Below are positions 21,584-33,087 of a stretch of DNA of 64,000 nt, piece by piece. The stretch is from the NCBI RefSeq assembly GCF_040054535.1, contig NC_090785.1:15174501-15238500 (forward strand), read 5' to 3'. Each line of letters opens with the position of its first letter. Position 1 is the stretch's first letter. The stretch comes from Antennarius striatus. Lineage: Eukaryota; Chordata; Actinopteri; Lophiiformes; Antennariidae. The notes beneath the pieces were generated by a model that made no database searches, had not been told where the DNA came from, and was given only the letters and a program-made list of their open reading frames with translations. The position numbers were made by a program, and so were the translations under genes.

Positions 21584-24500
21584 ATGGAAGGGAAAGGACC
21601 ATACCGCATCTATGATCCAGGTGGGAGTGAGGTCAAGACCAGGGAAGAGACAGGAGGAGGAAGCAGCTATCGACAGCTGCTAGAGGAGAACAGCATACTG
21701 CGAGAACGGATGAAGGGACTAAAGAGCTTAGGTAGGTTCCTAAAGACAGAATGGCTATTTTTCATGTGAATGGAGCTATCATGACACTTGCTTTTTGGTG
21801 TCACACATTTTTCTTCTTGTCTCTTGATACCTGAGAATTGCATGTCTTTTTAAAAAAAAAGTATTATTGTTGCTACCTTTAGCATCCTCTGTGTAGCTGC
21901 ACTAAATGGATTACTAATATGAATGCACCTATAAACACATTGTGTGTCTTCTATAATGAATATATTTAGTTTAGTTAAACTAATTCTGGAAGTGAGTTAT
22001 AATGCAACAATTGTGGTGGAATGTAGTATAACCTGATTACCGGTAGTTGTTTTTAAAGTTGTTGTAAACCTTGCGTGTCATTTTGTGACTCACGACCAAC
22101 TGCTTGTACAAAAATTCTCAATTAAATCCTTTCAGTCTATTCAATTATTGTAAATGCTGAACATATTGACCCTCATAAGTATTGAAGAGATTAAAATATG
22201 TCTCTGAAATGTGCAGGTGATTTATTGGAAGAGTCCCAGTCTGAGGCATCAAGGCTTCGACAACGAGTGGAGGAACTCGTGAGAGACAATGAGGCCCTCA
22301 AGTCTTCCAGCTTTGCGACAAGTCTGTGTATGGGAGGACACATTCAGAATGAAACACAAAGTAGGTCTCATGGAATTTAATCACGAGTTAAATCTAGTGG
22401 AGATATTAATTTTAATTTTTTATTTATGTGGACAGTTTGTTGACTATATGTTTCATTATTGTAGGTAAGCCCTGTTTACATCCTACTGCAGAGCGGGAGG
22501 AGGAACAAACAAGTTGTTTAGGGAAGACCCTTCAGCCAGAGAAGCCCAGTGTAAGTAACCTGTACAGGCATCATGAGGGTTTTGAATATTATTGGCTATT
22601 TAACGGTGGCCACTTCGAAGACTAATTTAGTTTTAGTTTGATGACAGACATATACTACAGTGCTACTTACTTTATGGTCTTTATAGGAGGCCTCACCAGA
22701 GTTTGAGGTCATGAATATGGATGAGAAGACAACAGATGCCTTGACTGTACGTACCTAATGTTTTGTATCACAAACTTAGAAGAGTAATTAATATGATAAA
22801 CAAAGTAACTCCCAGAAGGATTATTTTGTTCAATTTATTTTTGTTATTTTTGACATTAAGTTTTCACAGCTATTTCCTTAATATTAGGAGCACATCCTTG
22901 ATGTGGTGACTCACCAAAAAACTCAACTCTGGTCGCTCTGGCCTGAGTCAGCCTGGGGAAAGTCCAGGATTGTTACTTACTTGAATTGCAAAGATGACTC
23001 ATTCACACATTACATCCTAGGGAATGTGTTAATAGGACACTGTTCCAGAATATCTCCGGCACAAATGTTAAAACTAATGCCACTGAGTCAATACCAGTCA
23101 GTCAAAATTATAAACAAGCTTATCACATAATGGAAAATTTTTTGAACTAACTTGGGACAGTTTCCTTACTTGAACTGAATTTAAAATCTTGTCACAGCAA
23201 CTGTTTTGGTATGGACTAGTTCCAACAGGAAAAACTAGTTGAACTTTCCTGATGACTCAGTTTATGTTCATCATTTACTGATTAGCACAATGACTATTAC
23301 AGGATGATTAAATTTCATTCTTGTGCTCGCTTAAGTACTTGTGTAATTGTTAGCTCATAAGCGACGTCAGATTGAGAGGTGTAACTGGTTTCTTCACCTG
23401 TGTGTGCTTCTCCAGGCCGGGTCAGCGGCAGGAGCGATCCCCCTCCTTCCCCAGGAGAACATTGAGCTGGCCAGTCAGCTGAAGAGGCTAGAGAGCTCCT
23501 TTAGTATATTTGCAGAGGAATCCAACCCCAACCAGCTGTTGGCTCACCTCGGTCGAATGGCTGTGGAGTTTCACCATCTTTCCTCTAAGGTTCAAAAGAA
23601 TGAACAGAGGACCTCCCTTCTACAGGTATGCGACATAATGACTGAATGAAAAAAAAAAGTGAAAAATAAAATAGAAGCAGAGCAACCACGACACTTTTTA
23701 AAAAAAAATTGAATAATTGTTTTTGCAGTTTAGAAAATATCAAGCTGTTTCCCAACAATGCTGGAGAGAACCTTGGAGGTTTTTTTAAAATTATGATTAT
23801 GCAATGGATGTAAATGTTTATACAGAATTATTTGTCATGAAAAGTTTTGTTTTCTTCTCTCAAAAAATGGAGGCCCATTTATTGAGGTTTTTGTCAGTTT
23901 CTGTTGCCTGTTGTCCCGTACCAAAAGAAGATTTGTCTTCGTTTGTTATATTTAAAGAGAGACTCAAATTGCTCAATGCAGCAATGACTTGTGTGGGTTG
24001 CACTGTTCATGATGGAACATTCATATTTCACCCTGCTTATAGGAATGTTGAACACTCTCTTGTCTTCGGTCTCCATGGCTGTGCCTTTCCTTTCCTTACC
24101 ACCTGTAATTTGGTTTCTTTGTAAAGTTTCTGATAAAAAATACTTCTTTGCTTGCCCTCCCCTATCTTTGGCTTCTCTTTAACTTAGTGGGAATGGTCAA
24201 TGTCTTTACGTCATGGGAGACATTGAAACTCTGTAGGAGTTTGGAGTCGCCTGGCAGTTGTTTTGGACGATGGTTGTGATGTCCAGAATGAGACCTGAGC
24301 TTTTCAACTTAATGACCTCGACCACTCCCACTAGGTTAAATATCTGGAACCCCCCACCAGCCATTCAGAGCTGAAAGAGCCTTTTAGGTGAGACGGGAAG
24401 GTATTCTAGCTTTTCCTATGTATCCAGTTGATTTTTTTCAACACAGAGTTATACCATAACCTGGATCACTGAGAATCTTACAGACATAACATTAATTTGT

Positions 24501-27500
24501 AATAATGAGAGACTGAAAACAAGTCCATCATTATGGCATACTGCAGCAGGCCTTGTAATCCCAGTTTTTTTACTAGTTGGTGACTGAGTTATCCTTAAAG
24601 ACAGAGCTGTAAGTGGTGGTGAACTTTTCAGAACAGAGGCTGCAAAACTCAAAACAATTACTTTCCAGTGAATGAATATTTGGCATATTAAAAAATGTTT
24701 TAGTTTTAGTTTGTAATGTAATGATACAGTTAGGGGAGGAAGTTAATGTAGTTTGATAACTCCAATAGTAGTCCTGGTGTTGTACACAGTTTTTCATATG
24801 AGCTGGGAACTTTTATGTGCACGATAAATAGCATCAGCTTTTGGATCAAACGTGCAATTAAGACAATGTTTCAGAAAGAAAGTCATTATATGCATTAGAA
24901 ATGTAAAGCATTTCCTAATGAGTTCTCACACAGCTAAATATTTTGATTTTTGTGTGTTTTGGTTCACAGACTCTCTGTGAGCAGCTCAGACAGGAAAACA
25001 ATGAGTTACGAAAGAAAATGGAAGAGGATCATCATATCAGGAATCGGGATTTGGAACAGCTGAGGTAATGATTTTTTTTTTAGTTTGAATTTGGGTGTCT
25101 TCTGGATTATTACCATTGTTGTTGTATTATATTTATGTATTTACTATTTTAAGTTATTTTTTTATTTTCTGTAGAATTTTTATTTCCCATTTCATTTGAA
25201 TTTTAAGTGAATGAGCCACCCGTTCCTGTTTTAATTACATAACAGAATTGTTAACTGTTGACCATGCTTTCGGTTTTGCTAAGTGAATTACTCCACTGCT
25301 TTCTGTTGACACCATAGCTTCCAGTGGTATTGTAGGGCCTTCCCAAAGGACAAAATAAAGCTGGAGAAAAAAGTCAACTGTGTGACTTACAACTGCTGCC
25401 AATTTCATTTTCTTGAAAACGATAGACAGGAGAATCAGAAACTGAAGGAGTTGGTCACAGGAGGAGCAACAGCGGTAGGATCATCAGCAGCGGCATCTGA
25501 CACCGAAGCTCCTGAAGCCAAAGAAGGAGCCGTGAAGGAAGAACTAGTGGCTGTAAGACCGAAGATGGAAGCCAGTACACCCCAGAAGGTAGTTAAAATG
25601 ATATAGGAATAAACCTGTATCACTTACATACGATTTTGATTTTATTTTAAATATTTTTCTCCTTTTTGGAATTACTTTGAATTAATGATTTTGGAAGGAC
25701 TTGACAAAAAACTTCCCCTCTGAAAAGTGCTCATTATGTCGGGTTAGAGTAATGGTTGGAATGCTGGGGATTCAGGAATATTTTTTGCGCCCCCAGAGTG
25801 GAAAAGCTGCAGAGAAAACCCCAACTAAACCTTGTGATGTCGAGGTGTATGAAAAGAAGATCAAGCTTTTGGAGAAGCAGAGAAAGGATGTGAGTCTTTT
25901 TTTTTATTTTTTACTCTTACCGCTCATCCTCTTTTGCCATTGGGGAAAGTCTGTGTATTTTGTTTCCTATATGTTTAATGTTTCACTTTCTGAAACTGCT
26001 CACAGGTACTGGAGGTGAACAAGCAGTGGGACATTCAGTGGAACTCCATGAAGTCACAGTTTGAACAGAAGGTACAGTAATGACTTTACAGCTGTTATAG
26101 AAAGTGTAGGAAGACATTTCTGCATCCTCAACATTTAATACCGTAGCTCTTCAAGGGACACTCATGTCAGTTGTTTCAAAGCTCAATTTTAACATGTTTT
26201 GACATATTTTCTCACATTAAATAAAAATCCCATCAGTTCAAAAGAATCCACAAATTATTTTTTTTTAATTTCTAATTTACTTTATGTACACTTTTCATTA
26301 CTTTATTCAGAATTCATTTTTCTTGCCAGAATTCTTTATGATAAATTGCAAAACACCCATAAAATGTACAAGAATTCTTCTATATATCAGGTCAAGTATT
26401 TCATTTCAAATATTTAGCAAAGACATAAACCTGATTTCTACATAATAAATCAGTTCTATTTGTATGTGTGAACTTGGAATGGATGTTTTTTAATGTGTTG
26501 GCCTTGTTTGAAAACTAATTGTTCAACTGTCTCATCATAATACTCCTATAGTAACAGAACACAAAAATGGTAGCAATTTAGTTTGAATGTTTCCAACAAA
26601 AGTTAGCTGGGTCCTAAAACAGGTGGATCGTACTGAACACTGTAGAGACAGTGGGTTACAGCAATGTGTTGTTAAATTGTGACACCAGTTGTCATATTTG
26701 GCAATAAATGCTTTTGTTATTCTTACTATTACGTGTTTTCGAAAGGGTTGAAATCACATATTAAAAGGGATTTTAATAATTAGGAAATATTAGGAACAAA
26801 CGACTGTCATGTTTGGCTACAACAGCTGAGAGTGAAACGTGTGTGTGTTTGTGTGTGTGTGTGCGTGTGTGTGTGTGTTTCAGTAAGTGCTTCCAGTGGA
26901 AAAGGTGCAATCTTGCAATAGTTTGCTATCTGAGAACATATTTACCACAAGCCCTGTTACACTTCAGTAAGAATTTCCCTCACCCCTCTGGTACTCGCTG
27001 ATTTCCTGCTGTGGTGCTGTCAGAGGCCAGCAAATACACACATATGTACACACTGTCACACTCAGTTACACACACCCGCACTTCTGCACACACAGTCATA
27101 ATTAAAGCTGCAGTCACATTGTTGAGATGATGACACTGTGCAGCTTTGGGTTTAAACCGCATTTTCCTAGATATATTCTTGTGCGTCACAAGGTTTAATC
27201 TTATTTTGAACAAAGACAACTTTGTGTGTTCGTGTGTCCTTGTTGCTGTGTTTGTGACTTGATGACACAAATTTTTTTGTAATACAAGCATGTTTAATCA
27301 GACAATTGACATAGATGAAACAGTGTTTTTTCATTCTTATATTTATGAGTATTGTGTCTTACATCGTGCAATAAATGGACTAACATAAACGCCTGATTGT
27401 CCCTCAGATCACAGACCTTAGGCAACGGCTTGCGGAGTCCCAAAAAACTGTGCTTGAGCTTGAGGCTGAGCGTGAGCAAAGGCAGCGTGACTACGACAAG

Positions 27501-30394
27501 AAGCTTCTGCTGGCCAAGTCCAAGATTGAAAATGTGCAGGTGAACATAGGAGGAAGCAAAATTTAGACGATGTTGGCTCTAACAAAACAGTGATGCTGAA
27601 CCAATGTTTCAGGATACAGCAATCCCTCGTTACTCGTGGTTAATGCATTCGAGGACCAACCACAAATAATGCAATTCCGAGATATTGCAACAAACTATTT
27701 TATTAGTTACGGTAATTTAAATGTTTATGAACCCTCCCCATATTGATATTAATCCACCTTATATCTGTATTACCTTTTCCCACACTCTTGTAGATAGTTT
27801 AAAGCGCTTTTAAGGGTTTCTGTAATACTTGAAAGTGTGCTGCCTTTTGTGAGTCTGGGAATGCAGCGCACTTCCGGATGCTGTCAGCAAGTAGAATGCG
27901 CGTCCGATATCATGTGACTGACTATCTACAAAAAATCCTTGATGAGGTGAAGCGTGAATGTACGAGGGATTATTGTACTTTCAGAAACATGTGACTGTAT
28001 GTTGGCTGTGTACATTTCAGGGTGAGAAGGAATGCCTCAATTCTGAGACCACTGAGCTAAAGCAGAAGATTCGCTACCTGCAAGATCAGCTGCTTCCCCT
28101 CAGCAAACAGAGAGAATACCAGGAGAAGGAGATTCAACGCCTCAACAGGGTCAGTGTGGGACATATGTGAAGAGAGGGAAGAACAGAAGAGAAATTAATA
28201 CTTACACTTTGTCCTGCTTCAGGCTTTAGAGGAAGCCTTAAACCTGCATACGCCTTCATCTTCCCAACAACCACCAGGCCAGGGTAACTTTGCAGAAGCA
28301 GCCAACAACCTGAAAAAACAGGAACTGCTCACCCAAATTGCTGTTCTAAAGGAACAGGTTAGATATGGAATAAAAAATAGACGTTAACTGTTTGATTGCA
28401 ATTATGGATGCGTTTCCTCAACTCCTCTTAATTGTTCTGTTCATCAGGTGAAGATCTTTGAAGAAGACTTCAGGAAAGAGAGGAGTGACAGGGAGCGAAT
28501 GAATGAGGAGAAAGAGGACTTGAGACGGCAAGTCGAGAGACTTCAGGGTCAGATTACTAATTTGACCAATCAGGTGGGGTATATGTTAACAGGATATTCT
28601 CCTCTGTGATATGCATGCTTTTGAATTGAGTAGTAGATTTAACTCTGTGTCCGTAATTCAGCTCCACCAGGCACAGAATGAGTGTCAGAGAGAACGTACA
28701 GAGAGATGCAAGCTGGAGAGACTGCAGATGCAGCATCACAAACAGGTACTGGCTCCAGCTCAGGTCTGGGTCGTGAAGCGTTCTTGGCATGTTCGACTCT
28801 TGTACCTAATGATTGTCAGGACAGTCAGATGGTGTGATTGGTGTTTTGGTCATATACAAAAATTTGCTATACAAGCCCTCCGGAATGCAGTAGGAGTTTG
28901 ACAAGTCTTGCAGACTAGCGCCCCCTTGTGATGGAGTTGAGCCCCAACATAGATATTTTCTGGAACAGATTCATAATGGACTAAACAGTACTTCAGGACA
29001 GTAGCCTCACTCCATCTAGTTGGTTTTTTTTTTTGTCAGTGAATTCAAGATTAATAATTGAGACGATCTTTAGTGGGAGGAGACTGCAGCAGGGCAGAAG
29101 TTCAGCGTTGACCCCTGAAATGACTGGGTCACTGCGCTCGCTGAGAGCAGTAGCTGTGCGCTGATTAGGGATCACATGTGCACTTGTGATCCCTCATAGG
29201 GGCAGCAGCAGGAAAGACGTACCTCAGACCCCACATCAGGCTCAGTGAACGGGCCGCTGAGCCCTCCCTACTGTGGTCCCTTTGTGCAGGTGGGACCGCA
29301 GGGCCTTGAGGGGTGGCCCATACACTTCCCTCCCCGGATGCCCAATGCAGCAGGCACCGCAGCCGCAGCCGCCGCAGCACCGCCCCCCGTACGAGACTTC
29401 CAGCCCGTCACTCCGGTAAGGGGCTCTAGTAACTCAGTCAGTTAGAAGATGAGGCTCCTCTTTCTCTTCTACTTGCTTCATTATTTGAGAGCAACAAGCT
29501 GATGTAATTCAGAACAGCCTCGCCGTGCTTACACTCAGTATGTCGCTAGCATTTGTCTCTTTGTGGTTTGATGCATGAGTATATTTGAGTGATGTGAGCT
29601 ACAATGAAGTTGTCTCTTTGGCCAGGGTTTCCCTTGGCAGTCATCATTCCCACAGCCCAGAGGGGCCAGGGCTGTAGGAGAGAGTTCAAGACCACCACCA
29701 GAGAATGCAGGTATGGTTGATCCAGCTCACAACATTTTGATGCATTCCACTGTATCACCTCCCATTCGTTTCATTAGCGGTTCAGTATGGCTCAACAACT
29801 GTAGAATGTGTTTTAACCCAACTGTATACAAGTAACTCTACAAATAATATAGCAAATTTTAAAATTATGATTTATTATATCTATGGATGGATGCTTTTTT
29901 TTATGTCTAATTATATCCAGAGCAAACCTGAAAAAATGTCAGTCTGTTTTTCTTGAAACCTTGCAAACATGCCATGTATGTACTAAATAGGCCTGCTCCT
30001 TTTGGAAATGTATATATATTTTTTGCTTTTTATGCAGATTATGAAAAGTAATTGACCTTGAATCTCAGATTACAAAGCATATAGATTGCAAAATAATATA
30101 TGCAAATCAATATTTGATCTGTTTCATGTAACCATTTACAATTTTGGGATGTATTGTGGAATGTATGAAATTCTGATTGGCTCCTTTGTGTATGTAAAGA
30201 CAATGTTTGTCAAAATGTTGCCAGCATTGTCTCTTGATGCAACTCTTGTTTCCTGGTTGGAATTGTGTAGCAGTTTGTTTGCAACTCATTCAGTTTTTCC
30301 TCCTGTGTCTGTAGATCAGACCACAGCACCAACAGGAGCAGGAGGAGGATTTGGGAAAAGGGAGAGACAGAACATTGACCCTGGAAAGCACTAA
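21584..30394 (+). CDS. tnip1: TNIP1/ABIN-1, TNFAIP3-interacting protein 1, complete, 17 coding exons
   Basis: TNIP1 is a cytosolic coiled-coil adaptor that binds A20 and ubiquitin chains and restrains NF-kB signalling. Exons: 21584-21731, 22217-22360, 22465-22550, 22687-22746, 23416-23625, 24970-25064, 25426-25588, 25797-25889, 26006-26071, 27408-27539, 28021-28149, 28223-28357, 28448-28573, 28662-28745, 29290-29415, 29626-29710, 30315-30394. They total 1962 nt, 653 residues (human 636), with all junctions GT-AG and in phase. Diagnostic segments are the N-terminus MEGKGPYRIYDPGG, the block LGRMAVEFHHLSSKVQKNEQ (about residues 185-205), YQEKEIQRLNR, and the ubiquitin-binding UBAN core ERSDRERMNEEKEDLR (about residues 500-515). 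The C-terminal tail, with an alanine run and Pro-rich segments, is poorly conserved. Exon 25426-25588 uses the first of two close acceptors, chosen by frame. A tail exon between 28746 and 29289 could have been missed. Confidence 0.96.
26839..26880. repeat. (GT)n microsatellite
   Basis: An imperfect GT run in the long tnip1 intron between exons 26006-26071 and 27408-27539. The intron is otherwise AT-rich, with nothing else recognised. Confidence 0.9.
27617..27975. mobile_element. TA-flanked MITE in tnip1 intron 10, next to the exon 11 acceptor
   Basis: The inverted termini are CAGCAATCCCTCGT at left and, by complement from the right end, CAATAATCCCTCGT. They are flanked by TA at 27615-27616 and 27976-27977. 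The ends resemble Tigger/pogo-derived MITEs. The right end lies only 45 bases upstream of tnip1 exon 28021-28149. Confidence 0.8.
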
Positions 30395-31784
30395 ATCATC
30401 ACAGTACCCACCTAAAGGGGAATGTGGGTAGTAGCATGAAATCAGTTTGTTTTTGATTTGAGGTGTGATTTGATCTATAATTTTCCTACTGAACTGTAGA
30501 TATCCTCTTGTAATGTTGTTTATACTTGCGTTTTATAAGCCTATTTGTGAAACACTTCGCTCTTCTGAATATATATACATGAAATATTATTTTGTTTTTT
30601 AATCAGGAACTGAAGTCATTTGTTTAATGGGTTGGAAAAACCAACACCTTTTTTTCAGAAACTATACCTGTTTAATTTGATGCAACAACCTGACAGTTTG
30701 GTTTTGCTACTTGTAGGATTGCAGGAAGCCATTCCCCAATAGGAATGAATACTCATTCCAGCAGTGAATGATTATATAGATCCACTGAATCAGAATTTAC
30801 AATGTGAATGTTAATTGATTTTTGAAGATTTCTTCAGTATCATCGTTGTTTTAGAAATGTCCTGTGTGTTACTGTTTAAAAGTGGTTGTTGAAATACAAA
30901 AATTTGGGGAAATGAATTCCGACAGTATCACACCAAAAACATGATTGTGATTATTGATAATTTATTTATAACCTGTTTTGATGGTTGCATTGCCTATGTG
31001 TAAATCATTGTCTTTAGTATTGCTGTTCTTTCTGTTAGCGTAACCCCCAATATTGTATTGTTGCTATTGACATTGTATGTTACACACAACACACAGTACA
31101 CACAGTCTTTTTTTCCCCATGATGATGGACCTAATCTCATTAAACACAACAATTCCACTTCTAATCAGTTTGATTTGATCACTCATACTGATTTCCATAT
31201 TAATGCATCTTGTGTTATTATCCAGTTTAGCCCCAAACATTACAGCATGAACAGCCTCAGGAGCAGCGATGACAGACTGACTTCATCCAGATTAATATAT
31301 ACTGAGGGTGATTCAGTGCAACAGTTAACATCTAGCGCTGAGAGTTTAGTTCTGCTCAATCTATAAATCATCAGTGCCTGAAGGCCCTAGATCCAGTGTT
31401 TCAATACCATCACTCCTCAGAGGAGGACCTCTGTGTTGACAGTGCTGTGAACTGCTTTAACAAAGTCCAGACATCAGACACAGGATCCACATCGAGATAG
31501 TTACTGTTTTGAATGCAAATCTCTCAAAAAACCCAACCACTGTTTAACTCAACACACAAACCCAGAATATATTATACCAGGCAGACAGATGAAGGATTTA
31601 CAATGCACAGGTGAATCTGGAAAACAATCCCAATGAGATTACAAAGTAGTGGAGTTGCACTTTGATAAGGAATGCTGTAATTACTAGCAGTTGTATTTTC
31701 TTGGTTTATAGCCCTTTTCCTTTTTTTTTTGCTGTAGGCAAAAGCACATGTGGGACCTTTTGTATTTGACTGGCTTAATAAATC
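30395..31784 (+). other. tnip1: tnip1 3' UTR (inferred) with AATAAA
   Basis: The sequence after the tnip1 stop is AT-rich and non-coding. The first clear AATAAA I could find is at 31778-31783, which would give a 3' UTR of about 1.4 kb. The short open frames inside have no supporting features. Confidence 0.5.
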
Positions 31785-31984
31785 TATTCTAAATGTCTTC
31801 TGTCTTTCTCTCTGTTTATTCACGGTGTTTTGATTTTTGCATCCAGACATCAGTGGAGACGGGATGTGGTCGTAACAGTACAATTGAGCAACATCATTTT
31901 TTTTAAAGTATCCCGTGTCTGTGCACTAGAAACATCCACAGTTCAAAACCCTGCAAGAACATCACACGCATCATGACAGCCCTT

Positions 31985-32155
31985 CAGAGTTTGGGTCCTG
32001 CCTGGAGTTTCTTCCTCAACAAGAGAGTTTTTCCCCGCCACCGTTGCTTATGCTCGCTCTGGAGGGCTGTGTTGGCTTTCTGTCTCTTAAAGCGCTTTGA
32101 AAGGTTTGATGATGTGATGAAGCGCTATATAAATAAAGGTTGGTTGATTGATCAT
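31985..32155 (+). mobile_element. Teleost interspersed repeat tail
   Basis: The phrases 'ctggagtttcttcctcaaca', 'gagagtttttccccgccacc' and 'gcgctatataaataaaggtt', followed by a short (GATT)n end, match a repeat seen throughout teleost genomes. There is no coding frame. The classification is not settled here. Confidence 0.6.
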
Positions 32156-32803
32156 GAGTGGATGTCAAATGAAGGGTGTGACAGTCTGACCTGCGACCAG
32201 GGTAGGTTGTGGATGTAAAAGAGGTTTATTGAAGTGTGTGTCTGTAAAAGCTTTCCTCTCCGGAAAGATGTACGTACAGAGTCCCAACACTGCAAAGCCA
32301 CTTTCATAATTGTGTACATTTTCCTTTGCTCTTTAAAACTCCAACATTTTCAGGGACAGACTTATGAGCATTATTGTTGACATTATTGCTAGACCAATGT
32401 TCAGCAGACACAGGTGTGCTCAGGCAATAAGAGTATGAGTCGACAGTTTGTGTAGCAACTAATGAATTATTTTTACATGTATACTGGAATTTTAAAGAGG
32501 AAGAAGGAACTTCACAATAAAAATGTGTATCTCAGTACATTTGGCACATACGCATGAGTCTTCATGCACCTTTTCCAAGCTGCATCAACCAGCATGTGGT
32601 ATCAGGAAGGGAGTAGGTAAGTCTTGAAATTATTAAATGATTCATGTCTTCTGTGGATGGTGGAATTGGTCGTTCTTAAAACTGTTCTTGTGTTAGATAT
32701 GTATCCAGGTTCCCCTAATGCTAATATTTTATGTTCAGATCATGACAACCACAGTATAACAGTTATTGCAAAGATTGATAGATCAACATGTTGCTCAGCA
32801 GGA

Positions 32804-32809
32804 TTTATT
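32804..32809 (-). terminator. gpx3: gpx3 copy A polyadenylation signal
   Basis: The complement of the tttatt at this position is AATAAA, about 280 bases past the copy A stop. The same block recurs downstream of copies B (39092-39097) and C (46172-46177). Confidence 0.75.
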
Positions 32810-32904
32810 TGAATGAATCAACACACAGGCTGTAATGACCGACAGGTCCTGAAGTGGGAAGTTGACGTGATGCTTGGGGTTCCAGGGCAGCCTGAATGCA
32901 CTGA

Positions 32905-32985
32905 AGAACTGTCCTGAACCTCAGACTCAAAGGAGACACCACAGAGTAACTGTTTTCAAGCCTCCTCTTCATTAAACAGGTCATC
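32905..32985 (-). promoter_or_regulatory. gpx3: SECIS element of gpx3 copy A (form 2)
   Basis: SECIS hairpins recruit SBP2 and the selenocysteine elongation factor. On the minus strand the quartet sides are ATGA (32972-32969) and TGAG (32929-32926). Between them is a nine-pair helix (AGAGGAGGC with GTCTCCTTT). An unpaired AAAA-containing apical region follows, then a small extra stem ACAG/CTGT closing a five-base loop. The extra stem makes it a form-2 SECIS. It lies about 116 bases after the stop codon. Confidence 0.88.
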
Positions 32986-33087
32986 TTCATGGATCAGAAA
33001 CTGTTGGCATTATTTTCTACATTGGCACATTAACAATGACGTCTGCAATATTGCAAATTAATCAGATTAATTAAAAAGGTCATTTCT

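Noticed and set aside
25435-25623. 62-codon minus-strand alanine/serine-rich frame
   Set aside because: It is the antisense shadow of tnip1 exon 25426-25588.
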